A stretch of DNA of 64,000 nucleotides from Streptomyces sp. TG1A-8 (lineage in GTDB: Bacteria > Actinomycetota > Actinomycetes > Streptomycetales > Streptomycetaceae): NCBI RefSeq assembly GCF_030499535.1, contig NZ_JASTLB010000001.1, positions 4,960,001 through 5,024,000 on the forward strand. Direction: 5' to 3'. This document shows positions 17,537 to 26,560 of the stretch, one piece after another. The notes under the pieces are model-generated. The model was not told the DNA's origin, searched no databases, and saw only the letters and a program-made list of their open reading frames with translations. A program made the translations under genes and the position numbers. Numbering within the stretch: position 1 is the first letter of the stretch; each line of letters begins with the position of its first letter.

Positions 17537-17550
17537 TTAGGCGCGCCTAA
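17537..17550. promoter_or_regulatory. Perfect 14-bp palindrome in the doxX promoter region
   Basis: TTAGGCGCGCCTAA is a perfect palindrome 109 bases upstream of doxX. On the minus strand TTGCAA and TAACGT could form -35 and -10 elements with an 18-base spacer, which would place the palindrome between and partly over them, as a repressor operator would be. The TTAGG/CCTAA ends recall the outer parts of an IdeR/DmdR iron box, but the centre does not match. Confidence 0.4.
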
Positions 17551-17639
17551 GCGATGCTTGCAAGTTCAACATTTGGCCATTGTTCGTCGGCCGCCCCGCG
17601 GGGCGCCGCGGGCACCCCGCGGGAGGGCCGACGGCCGGG

Positions 17640-18284
17640 TCAGCAGCCGGCGAGGTCGTTCTGCAGCGCGTTCTTCTCCGCGGAGTCGACCGAGAGGTCG
17701 TAGTAGTACTTCACCTGGACCCAGGCGCGGACGTAGGTGCACAGGTACGCGGACCGGGACGGCACCCAGGTGGCCGGATCCTGGTCGCCCTTGGCCTGGT
17801 TGACGTTGTCGGTGACGGCCAGGAGCTGGGGGCGGGTGACGTCGTTGGCGAATGCCTGCCGCTGGGCGGTGGTCCACTTGCCCGCGCCGGAGTCCCACGC
17901 CTCGGCCAGCGGGACGAGGTGGTCGATGTCGACGTCGGAGGCGGCGCTCCAGGTCGCGCCGTCGTACGGCGAGTACCAGCTGCCGCTGGTGGCCGCGCAG
18001 GAGGAGTCGGTGACGACGTTCGAGCCGTCCCGCTTCAGGATCCACTCGCGGGTGTTGCAGGTGCCGGAGATGGTGATCCAGGTCGGGAACAGGTCGCGGC
18101 TGTAGCCGGTGCGGTTCTCGGTGGCCACGGTGAGCTGGGAGAGGTAGCCGCGGGCCGTGGCGCCGCTGACCGGGGTCGGGAGGGCCGCGGAGGCGCTCGG
18201 GGGGTTGAGGAGGGCCGCGGAGGCCGTGAGGCCGGTGAGGACGGCGAGCGTGCTCAGTCGTCGACGCGCGTAGAACTTGGGCAT
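17640..18284 (-). CDS. Secreted HNH-family endonuclease (DUF1524/GmrSD C-terminal type)
   Basis: A 214-residue exported protein from ATG 18284 (GGGAG upstream). Signal peptide: K-F-Y-A-R-R-R, then an Ala/Leu core ending P-S-A-S-A-A. The nuclease core has D-V-D-I-D-H-L-V-P-L-A-E-A-W (catalytic His) and a following N-D-V-T-R-P-Q-L-L-A-V-T-D-N-V-N-Q-A-K-G segment with the conserved Asn and Lys. Three or more Cys in the mature part suggest disulfides. Extracellular nucleic acid digestion is likely. Confidence 0.87.
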   Translation of the reverse strand: MPKFYARRRLSTLAVLTGLTASAALLNPPSASAALPTPVSGATARGYLSQLTVATENRTGYSRDLFPTWITISGTCNTREWILKRDGSNVVTDSSCAATSGSWYSPYDGATWSAASDVDIDHLVPLAEAWDSGAGKWTTAQRQAFANDVTRPQLLAVTDNVNQAKGDQDPATWVPSRSAYLCTYVRAWVQVKYYYDLSVDSAEKNALQNDLAGC

Positions 18285-18442
18285 GCGAACTCCCTGGAGG
18301 GGTGGGGATGTCGGACGCGGGCGGGGGAATGCTCGCGACGCCGTGTTGCGAGCAGGTGAGCGCCCGGTGAGAACCTAATGACGCGCTCATGACACGACAA
18401 GGTTCGCGGCGGAACTTTCGCTTCCCGTACGATGGGGACGTT

Positions 18443-18608
18443 GAAGGGGAGTAGCTCTTCGCCGGACCGTCGACATACTGCCCAGCGAGCCTGGGCCGGC
18501 GCCCGGAGGCGGATCCCGCGGGACCGCCAGCGAGACCTTCGGCAAGCAGTGCACGCCCGTGCCTCCCGGTGCGGGCGTCCGTGCGCTGTCCTGCCGAGGT
18601 GTCCCCTG
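18443..18608 (+). ncRNA. yybP-ykoY (Mn2+) riboswitch
   Basis: The stretch holds the conserved pieces of this class in order: GAAGGGGAGTAGC at 18443, then CGTCGACATACTG with a paired CCCAG...CTGGG helix, a GC-rich hairpin, the AGCGAGACCTTCGGC block near 18530, a terminal hairpin, and a closing TGCCGAGG...TCCCCTG strand that pairs back to CTTCGGCA and GGGGA. The class binds Mn2+ and controls exporters, chiefly of Mn2+. It lies just upstream of the GDT1-type transporter. A TACGAT -10-like hexamer lies 10 bases before it. Confidence 0.9.
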
Positions 18609-18655
18609 TGAGGTGCAGCACTCTCGGCCGGGCGGCCCCGACCGATTGAGGATCC

Positions 18656-19237
18656 TTGATCAGCATCACCGTGACGGCGCTCGTCTTCGGCGTCGTCTTC
18701 CTCGCCGAGCTGCCCGACAAGACCGCGCTCGCCGGCCTCGTCCTCGGCACCCGCTACCGCGCCTCGTACGTCTTCGCGGGCGTCGCCGCCGCCTTCCTGC
18801 TGCACGTCGTGCTCGCCGTCGCCGCGGGCAGCGTGCTGACCCTGCTGCCCCGGCAGATCGTGCACGCGCTCACCGGCGTGCTCTTCCTCGGTGGCGCGGC
18901 GATGCTGCTGCTGAAGGAGGACGAGGACGACGAGGAGGTCCGCAGACCCGCCGACCAGTCCTTCTGGAAGGTCGCGGGGACGGGCTTCATGCTCATCCTG
19001 GTCGCCGAGTTCGGCGATCTCACCCAGATCATGACCGCCAACCTCGCCGCCCGCTACGACGACCCGGTCTCCGTCGGCCTCGGCGCGGTCCTCGGGCTGT
19101 GGGTGGTGGCCGGCCTCGGCATCGTCGGCGGAAAGGCCCTGATGAGGCGGGTGCCGCTGCGGCTGATCACGAGGGTCGCGGCCCTGTTGATGCTGGCGCT
19201 CGGCGTGTGGAGCCTCTACGAGGCGGTGACCGGCTGA
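18656..19237 (+). CDS. TMEM165/GDT1 (UPF0016)-family cation transporter, probably Mn2+ exporter
   Basis: A 193-residue membrane protein from TTG 18656 with GAGGA just upstream. It has six predicted helices in two inverted halves, each with the family motif: E-L-P-D-K-T at residues 18-23 and E-F-G-D-L-T at 118-123, the expected cation-binding acidic pairs. An acidic loop, K-E-D-E-D-D-E-E, separates the halves. Bacterial GDT1 relatives export Mn2+ (and Ca2+). The upstream yybP-ykoY riboswitch makes Mn2+ export the most likely role, with expression induced by high Mn2+. Confidence 0.9.
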   Translation: MISITVTALVFGVVFLAELPDKTALAGLVLGTRYRASYVFAGVAAAFLLHVVLAVAAGSVLTLLPRQIVHALTGVLFLGGAAMLLLKEDEDDEEVRRPADQSFWKVAGTGFMLILVAEFGDLTQIMTANLAARYDDPVSVGLGAVLGLWVVAGLGIVGGKALMRRVPLRLITRVAALLMLALGVWSLYEAVTG

Positions 19238-19398
19238 CCTGAACGGCGGACGAATCCTTGCGGGATACGGTGGCGGAACCCCGGCCGGGTTTTGTACCGT
19301 GGAGAAACAAAGTGGCTCCCGCCCGTTCACCTGACCGGCGGGCGGGGCCGCCTTGTCCCCCGCTCCGCCTTCGGGCGCCGTCGCCACTGGAGCTGCCG

Positions 19399-20067
19399 AT
19401 GCCGGCCACCGCCCCGCCCTCCGTCCTCACCGCCCGCGCCCTCCTGCTCGACATGGACGGCACCCTCGTCGACTCGACCGCGGTGGTCGAGCGCGTCTGG
19501 CGGCGCTGGGCCGAGCGGCACGGGCTGGACGGCGACGAGGTGATGAAGGTCGTCCACGGCCGGCAGGGCCACGCCTCGATGGCCGTGCTGCTGCCCGGCC
19601 GGCCCCGGCAGCTGAACCTCGCCGACAACGCGCGCATGCTCGCGGAGGAGACCGCCGACACGGACGGCGTGGTCGAGGTCCCCGGGGCCGCCGCCTTCCT
19701 CGCCTCCCTGCGCGGGCTCCCGCACGCCCTGGTGACCTCGGCGGACGCCGCCCTGTCCACCGCCCGCATGAACGCCGCCGGGCTGCCGCTGCCCGCGGTG
19801 CGGGTCACGGCCGAGTCGGTCGGGGCGAGCAAGCCCGATCCGGAGGGCTTCCTGAAGGGCGCCGCCGAACTGGGCGTCGGCCCGGCCGACTGCGTCGTCT
19901 TCGAGGACTCCGGCGCGGGCATCGCCGCCGCGCGGGCCGCGGGCATGCGCGTTGTGGGCGTCGGACCGCGGGCGCACCACCACGCCCCCGACGCCGTCGT
20001 GCCGGACCTCACCCGGGTGAGGGTCGAGGCCGTGGCCGGGGGGACGGTCCGGCTGCACGTGGGCTGA
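19399..20067 (+). CDS. HAD-IA family phosphatase (beta-phosphoglucomutase-like group)
   Basis: A 222-residue soluble enzyme from ATG 19399 (GGAG seven bases upstream). All four HAD motifs are present: D-M-D-G-T-L-V-D-S (Asp18, Asp20), V-T-S (near 112-114), K-P-D-P-E-G-F (Lys145) and F-E-D-S-G-A-G-I (169-175). The small alpha-helical cap between motifs 1 and 2 is of the C1 type seen in sugar phosphatases. It is likely to dephosphorylate small sugar or polyol phosphates. It stands alone, with its own short upstream region. Confidence 0.9.
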   Translation: MPATAPPSVLTARALLLDMDGTLVDSTAVVERVWRRWAERHGLDGDEVMKVVHGRQGHASMAVLLPGRPRQLNLADNARMLAEETADTDGVVEVPGAAAFLASLRGLPHALVTSADAALSTARMNAAGLPLPAVRVTAESVGASKPDPEGFLKGAAELGVGPADCVVFEDSGAGIAAARAAGMRVVGVGPRAHHHAPDAVVPDLTRVRVEAVAGGTVRLHVG

Positions 20068-20137
20068 GCGGGCCACGCCCGCTCACGGCCCCTACGGCCG
20101 TGCCGTCACCGCTTCCAGGCTCGCCCGGGTCGCCGGG

Positions 20138-22415
<2,278 letters not shown>

Positions 22416-22591
22416 CGGCTCGTCAGGTCCGCGGTCCGGTCCGGTGCCGTACGCCGGCCGGACCGCGGGCCCCGCCGGGCGCGGGAACCCCCCGCCGCCC
22501 CGCCGGGCGCCCACGGCCGTTTGTGGCGCTTCTTCCGGGTCATCCGAAAGGGGAACCGGCCAGCGGGGCCGGTCCGATCCGGAAGGCAACC

Positions 22592-23263
22592 ATGTCCACA
22601 GGCATGATCATCGCTGTGATCGTGATCGTCGCGGCCGTGGTGCTCGTCGCGGCCGCCCTGATCGCGCGCGCTCGCGGCCGGCACGGCGGGCCGGACCTGA
22701 AGCGCCGCTTCGGACCCGAGTACGAGCGGACCGTGGCCCGGCACGACGGGGACGCCAAGGCCGCCGAACGAGAGCTGACCGAGCGGGTCGAACGCCACGG
22801 GGCCTTGCGCGAGCGGCCGTTGGAGCCCGCCGAGCGCGAGCGCTTCGAGCACGCCTGGACGGCCGTGCAGGAACGCTTCGTCGAGGCGCCCCGCGAGGCC
22901 GTCGCCGAGGCCGACCGGCTGCTCGGGGAAGTCGCCGCCGCGCGCGGCTACCCGGACGGCGGGCGCTACGAGGAGCAGCTCGCCGCGCTGTCCGTGCACC
23001 ACGCGCACCACGTCGAGGGCTACCGCCAGGTGCACCGGGCGGCCCGGGACGGGGCGGGCGGCGGGGCGGACGCCGGAACCGAGGAGCTGCGCACGGCGCT
23101 GCTCCAGGCCCGCAGCCTCTTCGACGACCTGATCCGCACCGGCCACGCCGACACCGGCCGCCGGCCCTCCGGCGTGGCGGCCGACGACGGCCACCGGTCC
23201 GGTACCGCGGCCCGTGGACACGCCCCGTGGGCCCTTCACAAGAGCCGCCCGAAGGAGAGCTGA
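22592..23263 (+). CDS. Membrane-anchored protein of unknown function, paralogous to the next gene
   Basis: A 223-residue protein from ATG 22592 (GGAAGG upstream). One N-terminal membrane helix (residues 5-27) precedes a charged helical cytoplasmic region. The block F-V-E-A-P-R-E-A-V-A-E-A-D-R-L-L near residues 107-122 recurs in the following protein as F-V-D-E-P-R-A-A-V-E-E-A-D. The spacing to that gene is only three bases, so they form an operon. In Streptomyces such proteins are annotated only as hypothetical or secreted. I cannot assign a function. Confidence 0.75.
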   Translation: MSTGMIIAVIVIVAAVVLVAAALIARARGRHGGPDLKRRFGPEYERTVARHDGDAKAAERELTERVERHGALRERPLEPAERERFEHAWTAVQERFVEAPREAVAEADRLLGEVAAARGYPDGGRYEEQLAALSVHHAHHVEGYRQVHRAARDGAGGGADAGTEELRTALLQARSLFDDLIRTGHADTGRRPSGVAADDGHRSGTAARGHAPWALHKSRPKES

Positions 23264-23266
23264 ACC

Positions 23267-23974
23267 ATGACGCAGAACAGGCAGACCGGTCCGGGCAGCG
23301 AGGACTTCCGGCCCGGCACCGACACCGCCGAGCGGGCACCGTACGGCGACGAGCGCACCGAGCGGGCACCGTACGACGGCGAGCGCGCCGGGCAGGACGC
23401 GTGGGCGCCGCGGGCCGGTCGCGACGAGGGCTTCTCGGACACGGCGGCGTCCGGCCGGCCGGGCCCGGCGGCCGACGACCGCGCGCACGGCGCCGCGACG
23501 GGGCTCCCCTCCGGCACGGACCGGCCCGGCGCGCGGCACTCCGCCACGGGAGAGCCCGCCACGCGGGACTTCCCGGGCGACGCGCGGGGCGAGCGCGCCG
23601 CCGGCACCGTCGCGCCCGGCCGGCAGGACGCGGTGTCCGACGGGCGGACGCCGCGCGACGCCCACGCCCCGCACGGCACCGACGGCACGGGCGCGTCGCT
23701 CCTTCCGCACGAGGAGTCGGAGCAGTGGGAGGCGCGGCTGCGGCAGACCGCGGCCGGGTTCGTGGACGAGCCCCGGGCGGCCGTCGAGGAGGCCGACCGC
23801 GAGCTGCAGGAGATCGCCGCCCGGGTCGAGGACGCCGTCTCCCGGCGCCGCCGAACCCTGCGCACCTCCTGGGAGGAGCGCGGCTCGCGCGGACCCGGCG
23901 GCACCGACACCGAACGGCTGCGCCTGGCCATGCAGGACTACCGCGAGCTGGCCGGACGCCTGCTGCACCTGTGA
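23267..23974 (+). CDS. Hydrophilic protein of unknown function sharing a domain with the upstream gene
   Basis: A 235-residue protein, three bases downstream of its paralogue. The first ~145 residues are low complexity (Gly, Arg, Asp, Pro) and probably disordered; E-R-A-P-Y occurs twice near residues 22-36. The C-terminal ~90 residues (Q-W-E-A-R-L-R-Q-T ... F-V-D-E-P-R-A-A-V-E-E-A-D) match the helical domain of the preceding protein and end in Y-R-E-L-A-G-R-L-L-H-L. There is no membrane segment, so it may pair with the membrane-anchored partner through the shared domain. Confidence 0.75.
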   Translation: MTQNRQTGPGSEDFRPGTDTAERAPYGDERTERAPYDGERAGQDAWAPRAGRDEGFSDTAASGRPGPAADDRAHGAATGLPSGTDRPGARHSATGEPATRDFPGDARGERAAGTVAPGRQDAVSDGRTPRDAHAPHGTDGTGASLLPHEESEQWEARLRQTAAGFVDEPRAAVEEADRELQEIAARVEDAVSRRRRTLRTSWEERGSRGPGGTDTERLRLAMQDYRELAGRLLHL

Positions 23975-23993
23975 CGGACCCGCCGGCGCGCGA

Positions 23994-24026
23994 GCGCGGC
24001 CCGCGTCGCTGCGGCGCGGGCCGCGC
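23994..24026. terminator. Terminator between convergent genes
   Basis: Perfect 12-base arms (23994-24005 and 24015-24026) with a 9-base loop. It lies 20 bases after the stop of the 23267 gene and touches the stop of the DUF1992 gene on the other strand. Confidence 0.75.
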
Positions 24027-24460
24027 TACGGCCGCGCGTCCGGTCCGTCCCCCGTGGCGCCGGCCCTGCGCTGCCGCCACTGCCGCACGACCTCTTCGAC
24101 GTCGTAGGGCTTCTTGCCCAGCGGCGGGCCGGGCGGCGGCTTGAACATCATGTCGCGGATCTTCACGTTGATCTCCGTGATGATCCTGCGGACGACCCGC
24201 TCCGAGGGCGCCGCCCGGGCAGCCGCGAGCGCGTCCTCGGCCTCCTTGCGCAGTGCCAGCGCCGGCGGCAGCACCGCCAGGCCCTCGCGGGCCATCTTCC
24301 GCTTGACCCACCACAGCTCGTCGTACGGGGACTCCACGTCCGCGGGCAGCGGCCGGCCCGCGCCCGGCAGCCGGTCGAACGCGCCGCGCGCCTGCGCATC
24401 GCGGATCTGGTGGTCGACCCAGGACTCGAACGGGACGCCCGGTGGCTTTCGCTCGGTCAT
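24026..24460 (-). CDS. DUF1992 (DnaJ-homologue-like) protein
   Basis: A 144-residue soluble protein. The DUF1992 core is clear: W-V-D-H-Q-I-R-D-A-Q-A-R-G-A-F-D near residues 14-29, then L-P-G-A-G-R-P-L-P, then the helix L-W-W-V-K-R-K-M-A-R-E-G. Members are sometimes named DnaJ-family domain proteins but lack the HPD motif. The role is not known. It is a single gene ending in the shared terminator. Confidence 0.85.
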   Translation of the reverse strand: MTERKPPGVPFESWVDHQIRDAQARGAFDRLPGAGRPLPADVESPYDELWWVKRKMAREGLAVLPPALALRKEAEDALAAARAAPSERVVRRIITEINVKIRDMMFKPPPGPPLGKKPYDVEEVVRQWRQRRAGATGDGPDARP

Positions 24461-24579
24461 GAACCCATTGTGCCGGACGGGGCCGCGCCGGGCGTTTTAT
24501 CATGCGGCGGCAGTGTGGCGAACCGGCCACCGCGCAGGGACGGCCGGACGGCCGCCGGACGCATCAGGGGGACACGCTC

Positions 24580-24972
24580 GTGCTCGAACTCACCATGGCC
24601 GCCGTCTGCGGGGCCGACGCGGGCGCCACCGCCGGCATGACGATGGCCGAGGCGCCCAGCGCGCCCGGCGCCGTGCTCCGGGTGGGCCGGGACGCCTCCG
24701 TGTGCCGGCTCGTGACCCCCGAGGACTGGCTGTTCGTCTCCCGCGTCCACCTGGAGTTCGCGTGCGGCCCCGACGGCGGCTGGCGGCTGAGCTGGCTGCG
24801 CGGCTCGCGGGCCGAACCGTCCTGCGAGGTGCGGCTGGTGACCGGGGAGCAGCACCGGCCCCTCTCCTACGGCGGAACCGCGCCGCTGCCGCACGGCGGC
24901 GCCGGCGAGGTCGTCGTCCTCGACCGCGGCGCGTCCCGCAGCGTCAACGTCGGCTTCCACCACGAGCCGTGA
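24580..24972 (+). CDS. FHA-domain protein
   Basis: A 130-residue protein from GTG 24580, preferred because AGGGGGAC lies six bases upstream; an ATG at 24502 lacks a ribosome site. The domain shows the FHA pattern: L-R-V-G-R-D near residue 28 (phosphothreonine-contacting Arg), then V-S-R-V-H-L-E-F near residue 50 (Ser-Arg-x-His), and later beta strands. FHA domains bind phosphothreonine, typically on partners of Ser/Thr kinases. No kinase is adjacent, so the partner is unknown. Confidence 0.8.
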   Translation: MLELTMAAVCGADAGATAGMTMAEAPSAPGAVLRVGRDASVCRLVTPEDWLFVSRVHLEFACGPDGGWRLSWLRGSRAEPSCEVRLVTGEQHRPLSYGGTAPLPHGGAGEVVVLDRGASRSVNVGFHHEP

Positions 24973-25009
24973 GACCCGGGCCGGGCCCGTCCCGGGCGGC
25001 GCCCCGGGC

Positions 25010-25681
25010 TCAGTCGAGCACCCGGGCCAGCGCGAAGCCGTCGTAGCCCTTGGCGCCCACGGTCTGCACCGCCGTGCCGCTCAGCCTCGGGTGGGCGGCG
25101 ATGAGCTCGATGGCGGCGCGGGTGCCGACGACGTCCGGCTCGGTGTTCGCCGCGTCCGCGACCCGGCCGCCGCGCACCACGTTGTCCACGACGATCAGGC
25201 TGCCCGTGCGGGTCAGCCTGAGCGCCCACTCCACGTAGTGCGGGTTGTTGGACTTGTCGGCGTCGATGAACACCAGGTCGAAGGGGGCCGGGTTCTCGTC
25301 GGCGAGCTTGGGCAGCGACTCCAGGGCCGGCCCCACCCGCACCTCGGCGATCCGGTCGAGGCCGGCCCGCGCGAGGTTGCGGGTGGCCACCTCGGCGTGC
25401 CGGGCGCTGTACTCCAGGGAGATCAGGCGGCCGTCGGCGGGGAGGGCGCGGGCCAGCCAGATCGTGCTGTAGCCGCCCAGCGTGCCGATCTCCAGGACGG
25501 TCCGGGCGCCCTGGACCTGCGCGAGCAGCTGGAGGAACTTGCCCTGGGTGGCCGTGATCGAGATGTCCGGCAGTCCCGCGGCCTCGTTCTCGCGGACGGC
25601 CGCCCTGAGCGCGTCGTCCTCCGGCGCGAGGTGGCTGGTGAAGTAGAAGTCGACGTCGTCCCACGGCTGCGACCCGCTCAT
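25010..25681 (-). CDS. SAM-dependent O-methyltransferase (catechol O-methyltransferase-like)
   Basis: A 223-residue class I methyltransferase of the Methyltransf_3 group. Signature pieces: Q-G-K-F-L-Q-L-L near residue 48, the SAM-binding L-E-I-G-T-L-G-G-Y-S-T near 63-73, the acidic L-E-Y-S-A near residue 88, and the metal-binding F-I-D-A-D-K-S-N-N near 138-146. These features fit a divalent-metal-dependent O-methyltransferase acting on vicinal hydroxyls. ATG 25681 is the start that matches the family's length. It is a single gene and its substrate is unknown. Confidence 0.9.
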   Translation of the reverse strand: MSGSQPWDDVDFYFTSHLAPEDDALRAAVRENEAAGLPDISITATQGKFLQLLAQVQGARTVLEIGTLGGYSTIWLARALPADGRLISLEYSARHAEVATRNLARAGLDRIAEVRVGPALESLPKLADENPAPFDLVFIDADKSNNPHYVEWALRLTRTGSLIVVDNVVRGGRVADAANTEPDVVGTRAAIELIAAHPRLSGTAVQTVGAKGYDGFALARVLD

Positions 25682-25850
25682 GCGCCTGCTGCCTTTCCCG
25701 AGTGTCGGCTCGGGTCTCTTCCCCGAGGCCCCTGGACCCTTCCCTCCGGATGATCTCAGCCGGCCGGCCCGGACGGGGTGAGAACGCCCCGCCGGACGCC
25801 CGCGGCGGGACGGGACCGCCCCGGGGCGCCCGTCCCGGGGCGCGCCGGCC

Positions 25851-25898
25851 CTCGTGCGGACCGGCCCTCGTGCGGACCGGCCCTCGTGCGGACCGGCC
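25851..25898. repeat. Tandem repeat, 3 x 16 bp
   Basis: Three exact head-to-tail copies of CTCGTGCGGACCGGCC. It lies in the non-coding stretch between the O-methyltransferase and the transporter remnant. Arrays this small often arise by slippage in high-GC spacers. Confidence 0.9.
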
Positions 25899-25983
25899 CC
25901 CGGGGCGGTCGCGTCCGCGCCGGTGCCGCGGGACCGCGGCGGGAAGCCGCCTGCCGGCGTGCCGCGGACGGTGCCGCCCCGGC

Positions 25984-26157
25984 CAGCGGGCGCCCCGCCG
26001 ACTCGGACACGCGCCAGACCGCGAACCCGCCGACGACGGCCGCGGCCATCATGGAGGGGGCGGGCGTCATCATGTTCCCCGTCGCTCCGACCAGCGCGGT
26101 CGCCACCAGCGGAATCGTCCCGCCGAACGGGGACACCGACACGTTGAAGCCGGTCGA
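25984..26157 (-). pseudogene. C-terminal remnant of an MHS-type MFS transporter
   Basis: About 58 codons on the minus strand read G-F-N-V-S-V-S-P-F-G-G-T-I-P-L-V-A-T-A-L and continue through A-P-S-M-M-A-A-A-V-V-G-G to R-P-L. This is like the helix 11-12 region of metabolite:H+ symporters (for example proline/betaine carriers), where F-G-G-T-x-P is conserved. No start, N-terminal helices or intact frame accompany it. The remaining parts of 25682-26560 hold the 16-bp tandem repeat and the leader of the next gene, with no other convincing coding signal. Confidence 0.5.
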
Positions 26158-26560
26158 CGGGGAGCCGTGGCCCGCCGAAACGGGGCTCGCCCTCCTTTCG
26201 TCGGGGACGGGGCCCGGGGCGGCGCTGCCGGAATCGGGCCGAAAAGCGACCACGGGCGGACGACCGCCCCTGACGTGCCGCGCACAAGTCGGTGCATAGT
26301 GCACCGAAATGCCCCGCCGGCAGGGACGTCTCCGCGCCACCGGGCGGCCGCCGTGGGCCCCGGCTGTGATCCTTGTCGTCCTCCACGGAGGCGACCCCGT
26401 CCCCCTCCCACTATCGTCGTCCGGGCAAAAGGAGGACGGACGTCAGGTGAAGCGGGGGCCGCCTGCGTCTCCTCCTGGGGGACCGCGCGCCCCATAGGGT
26501 TCGCGGAGGGAACCCGGCGCGCACGGCGCCCGGGACGACGGGGCGGGAGGCCGACGGGGC

